Shown: positions 7,195 to 15,709 of the stretch, one piece after another
How positions within the stretch are numbered: the first letter of the stretch is position 1
Layout: each line of letters opens with the position of its first letter
DNA from: Drouetiella hepatica Uher 2000/2452
Lineage (GTDB): Bacteria; Cyanobacteriota; Cyanobacteriia; Elainellales; Elainellaceae
DNA length: 64,000 nucleotides
Reading direction: 5' to 3'
Assembly: GCA_019359505.1 (NCBI GenBank)
Contig: JAHHHD010000004.1
Location: 62,001 to 126,000, forward strand
The notes under the pieces: model-generated
Told to the model about the DNA's origin: nothing
The model's input: the letters and a program-made list of their open reading frames with translations, nothing else
Database searches by the model: none
Translations under genes and position numbers: made by a program

Positions 7195-7371
7195 ATGTGG
7201 TCAGTTTGGTTCTACACGCCCAACGGTGAGCGTAAATTTGTCGATCGCTTCAACACTGTTCGGCTGAGCGCTCACGTCGAAGCTCGCAACGAAGCAGAAG
7301 CCTACCGTCAAAGATTGGGAAAACTCATCGGCTCACCCAAAAATGTCGTCGTTTGCTTCGAGGTTGTTTAA
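7195..7371 (+). CDS. Small conserved-looking hypothetical protein (58 aa)
   Basis: ATG at 7195 to TAA at 7371 encodes 58 residues starting MWSVWFYTPNGERKF and ending NVVVCFEVV. It has an aromatic N-terminus, a central charged helix (AHVEARNEAEAYRQRLGKL) and a hydrophobic final strand, and contains a HIP1-type CGATCG core. A GGGA sequence about 9 nt before the ATG may serve as ribosome binding site. It is transcribed away from the HTH-Uma2 pair, with the inverted-repeat operator between them. I do not recognise the family. A role linked to the HTH regulator is inferred from position only. Confidence 0.6.
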   Translation: MWSVWFYTPNGERKFVDRFNTVRLSAHVEARNEAEAYRQRLGKLIGSPKNVVVCFEVV

Positions 7372-7430
7372 AATTCTCGATCGCATCTGCTTCGCGATCC
7401 TTACTACAAGCTTTAAGACTCTTTAACCAA

Positions 7431-7501
7431 GCGGGCGATGGGACTCGAACCCACGACGTTCACCTTGGGAAGGTGACATTCTACCACTGAATTACGCCCG
7501 C
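7431..7501 (-). tRNA. tRNA-Gly (anticodon CCC)
   Basis: The minus strand folds as a 71-nt cloverleaf: acceptor GCGGGCG paired with CGCCCGC, a D-arm with AGTGGTAGAAT, an anticodon stem TCACC/GGTGA around the loop TTCCCAA (anticodon CCC), and a T-arm with GGGTTCGAGTCCC. The CCA end is not encoded, as is usual in cyanobacteria. Confidence 0.95.
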
Positions 7502-7518
7502 ATTTCGTAGATCAATGT

Positions 7519-7698
7519 TTATACCAGGTCAACATCATAGCGCACTTCACCCGCGAGTAAGTAAGCAAAAAGAATCCGCCGCCACAACTCCGACTGCTGT
7601 TCATGCTTACTGCCCAACTCAGCAATTTTCTCAATGAGATACTCAATGTCTGATTTTCCCCGTTGCCTAGGAACCGAGACTGCTGACGCGCCCAGCAA
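7519..7698 (-). pseudogene. Possible ORF fragment (about 59 aa, no good start)
   Basis: An open frame ends at 7519 and reads QRGKSDIEYLIEKIAELGS, then HEQQSELWRRILFAYLLAGEV, closing YDVDLV. The sequence looks protein-like (amphipathic helices, aromatic residues), but the only possible start is a TTG at 7698 and an in-frame stop lies shortly upstream. It may be the 3' remnant of a decayed gene. No family is recognised. Confidence 0.3.
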
Positions 7699-7938
7699 TA
7701 GAAACCAGCTTCATACTTTACAGAGGTTTACAGTGGCACCCATGCTGATCAGCTCCCCCGCATTGTAGGCGACAGAAGCTATTACAGAATTGAGCCAACT
7801 CACACCTAAGTGTCTATCCGCTCACACTATTAAGAATCGGACTGCGATAAGGTACAGGTATCGCTAGATATGGGTACCCTGGAATTGAGGCTGTATTCCA
7901 TAGGGGCGATCGCAAAAGTTTAATTTGCACAACTCTAA

Positions 7939-7997
7939 GTCTGCACAACCCTGATCCGCATAACCCCGATCCGCATAACCCTGATCCGCACATTGTC
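7939..7997 (+). repeat. 15-bp tandem repeat upstream of the HD phosphohydrolase gene
   Basis: Units CTGATCCGCATAACC, CCGATCCGCATAACC and CTGATCCGCACATTG follow each other, preceded by a degenerate GTCTGCACAACC. The array lies in the presumed 5' leader or promoter region of the gene at 8122. Confidence 0.85.
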
Positions 7998-8121
7998 AAA
8001 GTCAAAATCGTTAAAACAAAACTTTCCAACACAGATTCTTTAACACAAACTGATCCATTGGGCTGATGCGAGTCCTAGCCCGATTTTCGCCCCCCCTGAC
8101 TCAGATAAGGGAGTATCCAGA

Positions 8122-9003
8122 ATGTATAACGCTACTGAGCTTTTGATTGATGACTTCGTGCGCCAGCTCAAAGAGGGCTACCGTCGCACCTATGGCGGCT
8201 GGAAGCACGATTATGAAGACATTATTGGCTGGGTCGGAGCCATGGCGTTAGAAAACATCGCCAATAGCGATGCGCTCTACCACAACGTCGAGCATACAAT
8301 TTTAGTGACGCTGGTCGGGCAAGAAATTCTGCGGGGACGGCACATCCGCGAGGGTGGCGTATCTTGCGAAGACTGGCTGCATTTTGTGATTGCCCTGGTT
8401 TGTCACGACATAGGCTATGTGAAAGGAGTCTGCCGTAACGATCAGGAAACCTGGTACGACAAAGGCAATGGTGAAATGGTGTATTTGGCACCGGGCTGTT
8501 CCGATGCTAGCCTGACTCCCTATCATGTCGATCGCGCCAAGCTATTCGTAGAAGAGCGGTTTGGCGGACACAGCCTAATTGATGCCAGTCGGGTAAAGCA
8601 AAATATTGAGCTGACGCGGTTTCCAGTTCCCAACGCCGAAGATCATCAGGACACTCTAAACTTTCCGGGCTTGATTCGCGCTTCAGATTTGATCGGGCAG
8701 CTCAGCGATCCGCGCTACCTGAAAAAAATTGGGGCACTGTATTACGAATTTGAAGAGACGGGTGTTGCGAAAGCTCTGGGATATCGGCATCCTGGAGATT
8801 TGCGGCAGAATTACCCCAAGTTTTACTGGAATGGCGTGTATCCTTACGTCAAAGATGGGTTGCGCTATTTGGAGCTAACGCAGCAAGGTAAACAGGTGAT
8901 TGCCAATCTTTATTCCAATGTCTTTGTGGTGGAGCATGAACCCATGAGTGCCGACTACAATCCAGACAAAGCTCACCACGTTGATAAAGCGGTTTCTGCT
9001 TAG
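8122..9003 (+). CDS. HD-domain metal-dependent phosphohydrolase-like protein
   Basis: A 293-aa protein with the HD-type metal-binding signature: His54 and His58 in ALYHNVEHT, then His95-Asp96 in LVCHDIGY, as in PDEase and other HD-superfamily phosphohydrolases. Later residues (LIRASDLIGQLSDPRYL near 190-205) could supply the last Asp ligand. AAGGGAG lies a few bases before the ATG. The protein appears cytoplasmic, with no signal peptide or sensor domain. Cyclic nucleotide or nucleotide hydrolysis is possible but the substrate is unknown. It is a single gene followed at once by a family B palindrome. Confidence 0.85.
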   Translation: MYNATELLIDDFVRQLKEGYRRTYGGWKHDYEDIIGWVGAMALENIANSDALYHNVEHTILVTLVGQEILRGRHIREGGVSCEDWLHFVIALVCHDIGYVKGVCRNDQETWYDKGNGEMVYLAPGCSDASLTPYHVDRAKLFVEERFGGHSLIDASRVKQNIELTRFPVPNAEDHQDTLNFPGLIRASDLIGQLSDPRYLKKIGALYYEFEETGVAKALGYRHPGDLRQNYPKFYWNGVYPYVKDGLRYLELTQQGKQVIANLYSNVFVVEHEPMSADYNPDKAHHVDKAVSA

Positions 9004-9013
9004 TTCACGCTTA

Positions 9014-9090
9014 GACCTCTTGCAAATTAGGTTTAGTGGGGCGCAGCTCCCACTAAACCTAATCCCAAAGCTTTAATCTGCAAGAGGTTC
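9014..9090 (+). repeat. Family B palindromic element, copy 2
   Basis: Outer arms GACCTCTTGCA / TGCAAGAGGTTC and an inner palindrome ATTAGGTTTAGTGGG / CCCACTAAACCTAAT. It starts 10 bp after the HD gene stop. The copy at 6108-6185 is inverted relative to it and likewise follows a stop codon at once, suggesting a role at mRNA 3' ends. Confidence 0.8.
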
Positions 9091-9103
9091 GTTGAGTTAG
9101 GAC

Positions 9104-9152
9104 GAGATATTTTTTGAGAGCCGCGCGGAGCGCGGCTCTCAAAAAATATCTC
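9104..9152. repeat. Perfect long palindrome (GAGAGCCGCGC family, copy 2)
   Basis: 23-bp arms around GGA. The inner 11 bp (GAGAGCCGCGC) equals copy 1 at 1690-1734, but the outer arm reads GAGATATTTTT rather than ATTATTTTT, with matching change on the other side. One flank, TTGAGTTAGGA, is also shared with copy 1 in inverted order. Confidence 0.75.
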
Positions 9153-9227
9153 ATTGGATCTAAATGCGTAGCGCTCCATAAAACCAGCAGTGCCAGAATG
9201 CGAAAGGTAGAGCTTCAGTTAGCCCGA

Positions 9228-10619
9228 TCAGATTTTCGCGGGTGAAATCAGCCATCCTTTCTCAGTTTTGGTCAGATTAAACGCATTGCAAGCCGCCAAA
9301 AAGGTAATGTATCGCTGCTTGATATTGAGGGTCTGCAACACTTGCTTGATGGTTTGACCATAATCTATCTGAAAATAGGTGTGAACCTCGGAGATCGAAA
9401 TAGCCTCCTTTTTAGACTGGGCGATCAAGTCTTCCAAAATGCTGAGCAGTGCCTCTTCCAGATGCTCTGCTGAGGTAATAATCTCATAGACTTTGGCTTC
9501 CTCCTCAGGCTGTAAAGAGGCAACAGGAATGGTTCCTGGCTGCGGCGGAATAAACAAACAGATATGGAGTTCACCTCTTTCAAAAAATTGGTGAACCCTA
9601 AACAACTGGGGATTTTCTAGAAAAATATCCTTGACGCGCTTGCCCGACTGAATCCGCGTCACGTCGCTGAGGGTCATGCCGTGGGCAGCGGCAAATAGCG
9701 AAGAAATGCGCGATAGTTTCACCCAAGGAGTTCCCGTAGCCTCATGTTCAGCTTGAATAATTTCCTTCAGCCAGATTAGAGTTCGGGCGATCGTCGGTAC
9801 TTCCCGAATCGCTTCAAGGCTGTAGGTTTCGGTTTTTCCCGTTACCGAGTTGCGCACAATCAGCATTTGTGCCCGCTTGCGAACCGAGAACACCGTCAGT
9901 CCATGAGCTTGCAGGGCATTTTTGAGATGGCTCAAATCCTGATCAGAGGAGCAGATAAATACGGCTTTGGCATGGGGATAATGGACGAAAATGGAGGAAC
10001 CGATCGCCGTCATCTTCATGTCTGCGCTATTCTTACCCAGCGGCACATGAATCAACTGGTAGCCGCGAGCGTGAAACGCCGCATCATATCTGCCCATCGT
10101 GCGCCAGTTGGCAAAGGCGATCTTGATGGGAATCGAGTAATCACAGCTATGTTGCAAAAAGCGCTCTTCTTCAACAGAAAGCTTGATATTTTCGGCATCC
10201 AGCAGCAGAATAGCGATCGCTTTTTCCTGCGGCTTGTCGTCCTGTGATCGATCCTCCTGCGGTTCACCGTCAACCGGGATGAAAAACGCGGCTTTGATCC
10301 GCTCAATTTTCTCTAGCAGCGATCGGTAAATATTGAGCTTGAAAAACTCAGGGACAAATACCGCCCTCAAGATCTTTTCAATTTGCTGGGTCAATGAATC
10401 GGGCGATCGTTCTACTCCCTTAACAATTTGCGTAGAGACAGCCTGAATAAAATCTGATTGCCGCTGAGGCTGATTCCAGTCAAGTGAACGATACTTTTCA
10501 ACCAAAAAATTCATCTGCTGCTGCTGCACAAACACGATCGCCTTGTGGATCAGCAGGCTAATTTGATGACTCATTTGTTGAATGGCAGTCGTATCGTCCA
10601 CAAATACCTCAAAACCCAT
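9228..10619 (-). CDS. NYN-domain (PIN-like) putative ribonuclease with a LOTUS/OST-HTH region
   Basis: A 463-aa protein. Residues about 1-110 are helical and unrecognised. A NYN/LabA-type domain follows: LLLDAENIK (Asp141, Asn144), an internal Asp200 in GKNSADMKM, and FICSSDQDLSHL (Asp226, Asp228), the acidic set expected of PIN-fold nucleases. Residues about 285-365 look like an OST-HTH/LOTUS RNA-binding domain (PWVKLSRISSLFAAAHG ... RVKDIFLENPQLF). A second helical tail (390-455) may hold another such domain. RNA cleavage or binding is predicted from family knowledge. It is monocistronic; targets are unknown. Confidence 0.85.
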   Translation of the reverse strand: MGFEVFVDDTTAIQQMSHQISLLIHKAIVFVQQQQMNFLVEKYRSLDWNQPQRQSDFIQAVSTQIVKGVERSPDSLTQQIEKILRAVFVPEFFKLNIYRSLLEKIERIKAAFFIPVDGEPQEDRSQDDKPQEKAIAILLLDAENIKLSVEEERFLQHSCDYSIPIKIAFANWRTMGRYDAAFHARGYQLIHVPLGKNSADMKMTAIGSSIFVHYPHAKAVFICSSDQDLSHLKNALQAHGLTVFSVRKRAQMLIVRNSVTGKTETYSLEAIREVPTIARTLIWLKEIIQAEHEATGTPWVKLSRISSLFAAAHGMTLSDVTRIQSGKRVKDIFLENPQLFRVHQFFERGELHICLFIPPQPGTIPVASLQPEEEAKVYEIITSAEHLEEALLSILEDLIAQSKKEAISISEVHTYFQIDYGQTIKQVLQTLNIKQRYITFLAACNAFNLTKTEKGWLISPAKI

Positions 10620-10878
10620 AGATGGGGATAGTCAAACAACCAAAAACCAAGGCTGCGCTCCTGCCGCAAAATTAGGCAAGAAACGATCCAAAAAGTAGCT
10701 TCATATTATGGAGCAACTCCTGCAAAAAATCGATGTGAAAAGTGGATGTGAAAACGCCATAGCCAATAGTACCTTTGCAACCTCTGAATAGAGCATATTG
10801 GGCGAAGCTTCAGAAAAATTTGCGGCTCCCCCTCAGATGCCCTATCTCCTCCATAATGATAAGAAGACACTTTACATA

Positions 10879-10938
10879 GCTTCACCTTCGGGCGCTTCAC
10901 CTTCGAGCGCTTCACCTTTGAACGCTTCATCTTTGCAA
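10879..10938 (+). repeat. 15-bp tandem repeat in the ubiD leader, four units
   Basis: GCTTCACCTTCGGGC, GCTTCACCTTCGAGC, GCTTCACCTTTGAAC and GCTTCATCTTTGCAA run consecutively and end 24 bp before the ubiD ATG, so they are probably in its 5' untranslated region. Confidence 0.9.
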
Positions 10939-10962
10939 GCTTTATTTTTATAAGACTGAATT

Positions 10963-12471
10963 ATGGCGAGAGATCTACGGGGCTTTTTGAAACAGCTTGA
11001 ACAGAGAGGGCAATTGCGCCGCATCAGCGCTCTAGTTGATCCCGATCTGGAAATTGCCGAAATTTCTAATCGTCTATTGCAGCAGGGCGGCCCAGCTCTG
11101 TTGTTTGAGAACGTCAAAGGCTCTCCCCATGCGATCGCCATCAACGTCATGGGCACCGTGCAGCGCATTTGCTGGGCAATGAATATGGAGCATCCCGAAG
11201 AGTTGGAGACTCTGGGCAAAAAGCTGGGAATGCTGCAACAGCCTAAACCTCCTAAGAAAATCTCTCAGGCGATCGACTTTGGCAAGGTCTTGTTTGATGT
11301 GGTTAAGGCTAAACCCAATCGCGACTTTTTTCCGCCCTGCCATCAGGTGGTGGTAGAAGGTAACGATCTCGACTTGAACACCGTGCCGATGATTCGTCCC
11401 TACAGCGGTGATGCGGGCAAGATCATTACTCTAGGTCTGGTGATCACGCGGGACTGCGAGACAGGAACCCCCAATGTCGGCGTGTATCGACTTCAGCTCC
11501 AGTCCAGAAACACGATGACGGTGCATTGGCTCTCGGTGCGAGGGGGCGCAAGGCATTTGCGCAAGGCGGCAGAGCGGGGGCAAAAACTGGAGGTGGCGAT
11601 CGCCCTAGGGGTCGATCCGCTGATCATCATGGCAGCCGCAACCCCAATTCCCGTTGACCTTTCCGAGTGGCTGTTTGCCGGACTATACGGCGGTTCGGGC
11701 GTGAATCTGGCAAAGTGCAAAACTGTCGATCTAGAAGTGCCCGCCGATTCTGAATTTGTCCTAGAGGGCACCATTACTCCTGGCGAAGTGTTGCCAGATG
11801 GTCCTTTTGGCGATCACATGGGCTACTACGGCGGCGTAGAAGATTCGCCGCTCGTGCGATTTCACTGTATGACCCATCGCAAAGATCCAATTCACCTGAC
11901 CACCTTCAGCGGTCGTCCACCCAAGGAAGAGGCAATGATGGCGATCGCCCTCAACCGCATCTACACGCCGATTTTGCGGCAGCAAGTCTCCGAAATCGTG
12001 GACTTCTTTCTGCCAATGGAAGCGCTCAGCTACAAGGCAGCCATTATCTCGATCGACAAAGCCTATCCGGGACAAGCCCGCCGTGCAGCCCTAGCATTCT
12101 GGAGTGCTTTGCCGCAGTTCACCTACACCAAGTTTGTGATTGTGGTGGACAAGAGCATCAACATTCGCGATCCGCGCCAGGTCGTGTGGGCGATTACGTC
12201 CAAAGTCGATCCCGTGCGTGATGTCTTCATCCTGCCCGAAACTCCGTTTGACACCCTAGATTTTGCCAGCGAGCGGGTCGGCTTGGGCGGACGCATGGGC
12301 ATTGATGCCACCACAAAAGTTGCGCCCGAAACCGATCATCCTTGGGGAGCGCCGCTGGAGGCTGATCCGGCAGTAGCGGCGATGGTAGAGCGGCGTTGGG
12401 CAGAGTATGGCTTGGCCAACTTGAAGTTGGGCGAAGTCGATCTCAACTTATTTGGCTACGATATTCGTTAA
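10963..12471 (+). CDS. ubiD: UbiD-family decarboxylase
   Basis: A 502-aa member of the UbiD family, prenylated-FMN-dependent decarboxylases that act on 3-polyprenyl-4-hydroxybenzoate (quinone synthesis) or other aromatic acids. It begins MARDLRGFLKQLEQRGQLRRI, as the family does. It contains IITLGLVITRDCETGTPNVGVYRLQ and the strongly conserved DGPFGDHMGYYGG segment near residue 280 that carries catalytic acidic residues. Length is normal. In cyanobacteria the gene is usually placed in plastoquinone synthesis; that role is inferred. A kinase-like gene follows after 6 bp and is probably co-transcribed. Confidence 0.93.
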   Translation: MARDLRGFLKQLEQRGQLRRISALVDPDLEIAEISNRLLQQGGPALLFENVKGSPHAIAINVMGTVQRICWAMNMEHPEELETLGKKLGMLQQPKPPKKISQAIDFGKVLFDVVKAKPNRDFFPPCHQVVVEGNDLDLNTVPMIRPYSGDAGKIITLGLVITRDCETGTPNVGVYRLQLQSRNTMTVHWLSVRGGARHLRKAAERGQKLEVAIALGVDPLIIMAAATPIPVDLSEWLFAGLYGGSGVNLAKCKTVDLEVPADSEFVLEGTITPGEVLPDGPFGDHMGYYGGVEDSPLVRFHCMTHRKDPIHLTTFSGRPPKEEAMMAIALNRIYTPILRQQVSEIVDFFLPMEALSYKAAIISIDKAYPGQARRAALAFWSALPQFTYTKFVIVVDKSINIRDPRQVVWAITSKVDPVRDVFILPETPFDTLDFASERVGLGGRMGIDATTKVAPETDHPWGAPLEADPAVAAMVERRWAEYGLANLKLGEVDLNLFGYDIR

Positions 12472-12477
12472 TTTCCT

Positions 12478-13344
12478 ATGTGGCACACGATCGCGCCTCA
12501 CATTAACCAAGCCATTAGCCAAGCTACCTGCCAAGATTTCCAGATTAGCGATCGCCAATCGGTCAGCGGCGGCAGCATTAACCAGGCATACCGGGTTGCT
12601 GATAGGCACCAAACCTACTTTGTTAAACTCAACCAAGCTAGCCAGATCGCTATGTTTGAGGCTGAAGCCTTCGCGCTTCAACAGATCGCAGACTCTCATA
12701 CCATTCGAGTACCGCAGCCAATCTGTCACGGCATAGCCGAGAGTTCATCCTATCTCGTACTAGAATGGCTCGATCTCAGCTCCGGCAATGCCCAATCTTG
12801 GGAACTCATGGGGCGAAATCTCGCCGCAATGCACCGAGTCACGAGCGATCGCTTTGGCTGGCATCATGACAATGTGATTGGCTCCACCCCTCAACCCAAT
12901 CCCTGGACATCAACCTGGGCAGAGTTTTTTACCCAGCATCGCCTGGGCTATCAATTTCAGCTTGCCCAGCGTCGCGGCGGCTATTTCCCTCAGCAGGAGA
13001 AACTTTTGGCGATCGTCCCCGAAATTCTGACCCACAGCCCCTTGCCCTCGCTGGTGCATGGTGATTTGTGGTCGGGCAACGCAGCAGTCACGATGGCAGG
13101 AGAGCCTGTGATTCTCGATCCGGCGGCATACTATGGCGATCGCGAGGTTGATCTGGCAATGACTGAGCTGTTTGGCGGCTTTCCGGCACCTTTTTATAAG
13201 GGCTATGAAGAGGTTTGGGCGATCGATCCGGGCTATCCACGGCGCAAAACTCTTTACAACCTCTATCACATCCTGAATCACTTCAATCTGTTTGGGGGCA
13301 GCTATGAATCTCAGGCAAATCGGATGATCGCAGCCCTGATTTAA
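12478..13344 (+). CDS. Fructosamine-3-kinase-like protein
   Basis: A 288-aa protein of the fructosamine/ketosamine kinase family (aminoglycoside-phosphotransferase fold). Visible marks are the Gly-rich SVSGGSINQAYRV, the ATP-binding lysine in YFVKLN, the catalytic loop LVHGDLWSGNAAV and the metal-binding VILDPAAYYGDREVDLAM. The family phosphorylates sugar adducts on protein amines, leading to their removal. The ATG lies 6 bp after the ubiD stop, so it is likely in one mRNA with ubiD, though no functional link is obvious. No signal peptide is seen, so it is cytoplasmic. Confidence 0.92.
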   Translation: MWHTIAPHINQAISQATCQDFQISDRQSVSGGSINQAYRVADRHQTYFVKLNQASQIAMFEAEAFALQQIADSHTIRVPQPICHGIAESSSYLVLEWLDLSSGNAQSWELMGRNLAAMHRVTSDRFGWHHDNVIGSTPQPNPWTSTWAEFFTQHRLGYQFQLAQRRGGYFPQQEKLLAIVPEILTHSPLPSLVHGDLWSGNAAVTMAGEPVILDPAAYYGDREVDLAMTELFGGFPAPFYKGYEEVWAIDPGYPRRKTLYNLYHILNHFNLFGGSYESQANRMIAALI

Positions 13345-13408
13345 GGAACCCCTTTTTGAGTTGAATCGTCAGCTAAGGTATCACACTACAAGATTCAGAG
13401 GGTTCTCT

Positions 13409-13534
13409 ATGCGACCCGCCACACTCTATACTCTCAGCGCTGGACTCAGCATTCTCGTCGCGATTATCGTGGCTACAGGATGGGCGATCGCCCCACTGCC
13501 ACTCGATCAATCCCCTACTCAGGTACAAAAATAA
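13409..13534 (+). CDS. Small single-span membrane protein (41 aa)
   Basis: ATG at 13409, preceded by AGAGGG about 8 nt upstream, opens a 41-codon ORF: MRPATLYTLSAGLS, then a hydrophobic ILVAIIVATGWAIAPL stretch, then a polar tail ending TQVQK. One transmembrane helix is predicted by eye. Its 3' end overlaps the convergent gene's stop by 20 bp. Size and shape are like the tiny photosynthetic or cytochrome-complex subunits, but the sequence matches none I know. HIP1-like content (GGGCGATCGCC) supports that it is native DNA. Confidence 0.5.
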   Translation: MRPATLYTLSAGLSILVAIIVATGWAIAPLPLDQSPTQVQK

Positions 13535-14297
13535 TGTCTGACTCTGGCTGAAAAATGTAGCTATAGTCAAAACAAAGCGCATTGCCATGCCGAATCACGC
13601 TAAACCCAAAGCTAGAGGTCATTTCTGTCGTGAAAGTGGCAATCACCAGCTCTATGAGTTTCTTGGGCGATATTTCAGGCTGCTGAACAAAGTAGTTCCG
13701 TTTGGCAAAAAACACGCCTTCATCTTTAGGGACAACAATGCCGTTGATGCGATGGGCATGTTGAATCGGTCTAATGTAAACGTTGATAAATTCATCCTGG
13801 CTTCGTTGCAGCCGATAAAGCCGCTCATGCTGGAGCCAGCTCATACAAAACATCATCTTTAGCAGCTCAAACCCCAAGATGTAATTGAACACATTGTTGC
13901 GTTCCTCGGAGCTAAAAACCAGTCTCAGCGCTGATTGAAGGTATTGATCGGGCTGTCTCCGGGTGTCTTGAGCAGAGTGAATATAGAACTGCTTGATGTA
14001 GCTCCGCAAAACTGCTTCTGATAACTCAGTTTGGATATGGAAATCACTGAGGTATTGCCCAACGCGCTGTTTTGTTTCCTGATCTTCCAACTTGCGCGAA
14101 ACCAAGCCGTCAGCCGTATAGTCATCTAGAAATTCTGCCTGAATTTCGGGTGTAGAGGCACACATGAGATGACACAAAGACAGCATATAGCGCCGCTGAT
14201 GCCAGGACAGACTTTCTACCCAAACACGCGCTTCTGCTGGCAACTTTGCCAGGATACTATCAACGTCTCCATTCACCTGTGCGATCGCCCGATTCAT
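13515..14297 (-). CDS. Hypothetical protein (about 260 aa)
   Basis: The frame is open from an ATG at 14429, but the Met at 14297 (MNRAIAQVNGDVDSIL) starts a more protein-like sequence and was preferred; the longer 304-aa form is possible. The product is soluble and helix-rich, with several aromatic/charged stretches (WHQRRYMLSLCHLM, FVQQPEISPKKLIELV) and a C-terminal beta-like GFSVIRHGNALCFDYSYIFQ. I do not recognise a domain. It lies downstream of sigA on the same strand, but the sigA terminator at 14469-14497 separates the two units. No signal peptide is evident. Confidence 0.65.
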   Translation of the reverse strand: MNRAIAQVNGDVDSILAKLPAEARVWVESLSWHQRRYMLSLCHLMCASTPEIQAEFLDDYTADGLVSRKLEDQETKQRVGQYLSDFHIQTELSEAVLRSYIKQFYIHSAQDTRRQPDQYLQSALRLVFSSEERNNVFNYILGFELLKMMFCMSWLQHERLYRLQRSQDEFINVYIRPIQHAHRINGIVVPKDEGVFFAKRNYFVQQPEISPKKLIELVIATFTTEMTSSFGFSVIRHGNALCFDYSYIFQPESDIIFVPE

Positions 14298-14468
14298 AGC
14301 GCTAAACCCAGCTTCCAGGAATTGCAAGTCGTCAGCTCTAGTCTGCCCAATCTCAGGAATCTGCAATCGTCTGTAAGTAGGCTGCCGCGCGCTGCATTGT
14401 TTCGGCAGAGAGACTAGAATTCTCAACATGACTGAGCACAGCGACTGGCGACAGCCATACTACAGACG

Positions 14469-14497
14469 TAAAAAACCTACCAGTTGCTCTGGTAGGT
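14469..14497 (-). terminator. Rho-independent terminator of sigA
   Basis: On the minus strand ACCTACCAG and CTGGTAGGT form a perfect 9-bp stem around a 5-nt loop, followed directly by a run of T. It lies about 70 bp after the sigA stop and is the clearest intrinsic terminator in the window. Confidence 0.9.
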
Positions 14498-14569
14498 CTG
14501 TAAATTTCAAAAACTTAATCAATGAAGGGAATTTTTTCCGTAATTCACTCATTGAAGAATGAAGTCACC

Positions 14570-15709
14570 CTAGCGGATGTATTCCTTAAGAACGCTGTTG
14601 CGATTGGGATGACGCAGTTTGCGCAAGGCCTTCGCCTCTATTTGGCGAATTCGCTCACGAGTGACGTTGAAGATTTGACCGATCTCCTCAAGCGTCTTCA
14701 TGCGTCCATCGTCCAGACCGTAGCGCAGACGCAGAACGTCGCGTTCGCGGGGGCTAAGGGTACCCAATACGCTCTCCAGATCTTCGCGGAGCAGGTTTTT
14801 CGACACCTGGTCTTCAGGCGTTTCGCCATCCGATTCGATGAAATCGCCCAAGCGAGAATCTTCTTCTTTACCGATCGGAGTTTCCAAAGAGATAGGCAAC
14901 TGAGCCGACTTGGCAATGAACCGCAGCTTCTCGATCGTCATTTCCATCCGAGTTGCAATCTCTTCTTCCGTTGGCTTACGCCCCATTTCTTGAGAGAGCA
15001 GCTTAGTAGTTTTTTTGATCCGAGAAATGGTTTCGTACAGATGAACAGGGAGACGAATGGTGCGAGACTGATCGGCGATCGCCCGCGTAATTGCCTGACG
15101 AATCCACCAGGTGGCATAGGTCGAGAACTTGTAGCCCTTTTCGTGATCAAACTTTTCAGCTGCCCGAATTAGACCCAAGCTACCTTCCTGAATCAAATCT
15201 TGGAAGGACAAGCCTCGATTCATGTACTTCTTGGCGATCGACACCACCAATCGCAGGTTAGACTGCACCATTTTCTCTTTCGCCCTGCGCCCTTCATAGA
15301 GGCGACGACGGAACTTCGGCAAAGTTTGGTTGACCTCATTTGCCCACAGTTCCATGTTGCGCTCGAAGTCCTGTACCGGACGATCGAGACGCTCAGACAG
15401 GCGATCGCGAATCCGCTCTAGTTCCAGAAGGTCTGCAATCTTTCGCGCTAACTCAATCTCTTCATCAGCCCGAAGCAGACGAATCCTGCCAATTTCTTGG
15501 AGGTATAGCCGAATTGAGTCTTCGGTATAGTGCTTCTTCTTTGCGGGCGCCCGACGACGGGAAGCTCCCTTCGCCGCCTTAGTGTCTTCCTCTCCAGGTT
15601 GGGCATCTGAGTCGTCTCGATCGTCTCCGTCATCTCCTATTAAGGCATCAAGATCTTCCGCCTCAGGTTGATCTAGTTCCAGTTCGAGTACGCCATTTTG
15701 TTGGGTCAT
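14570..15709 (-). CDS. sigA: RNA polymerase primary sigma factor SigA (RpoD)
   Basis: The start at 15709 is set by AGGAG seven bases upstream and gives 379 aa; the frame opens 16 codons earlier. The acidic N-terminal part ([15 protein letters not shown]) leads into region 1.2 ([16 protein letters not shown]), region 2 with [17 protein letters not shown] and the promoter-melting [19 protein letters not shown], region 3, and region 4 with [10 protein letters not shown] and [20 protein letters not shown]. This is the group 1 (housekeeping) sigma factor that directs most transcription. It is followed by a strong terminator and preceded by an 0.9-kb gap that presumably holds its promoters. Confidence 0.97.
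   Translation of the reverse strand: MTQQNGVLELELDQPEAEDLDALIGDDGDDRDDSDAQPGEEDTKAAKGASRRRAPAKKKHYTEDSIRLYLQEIGRIRLLRADEEIELARKIADLLELERIRDRLSERLDRPVQDFERNMELWANEVNQTLPKFRRRLYEGRRAKEKMVQSNLRLVVSIAKKYMNRGLSFQDLIQEGSLGLIRAAEKFDHEKGYKFSTYATWWIRQAITRAIADQSRTIRLPVHLYETISRIKKTTKLLSQEMGRKPTEEEIATRMEMTIEKLRFIAKSAQLPISLETPIGKEEDSRLGDFIESDGETPEDQVSKNLLREDLESVLGTLSPRERDVLRLRYGLDDGRMKTLEEIGQIFNVTRERIRQIEAKALRKLRHPNRNSVLKEYIR

Noticed and set aside
7814-8032. A minus-strand ORF with a GSGLC repeat
   Set aside because: It reads the 15-bp tandem repeat before the HD gene; the rest is unlike any protein.
10706-10930. A minus-strand ORF beginning with a KRSKVK repeat
   Set aside because: The repeated start is only the translation of the 15-bp tandem repeat in the ubiD leader.
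14522-15172. A 216-codon plus-strand ORF opposite sigA
   Set aside because: It is the antisense of the conserved sigma regions 3 and 4 and has no recognisable features.
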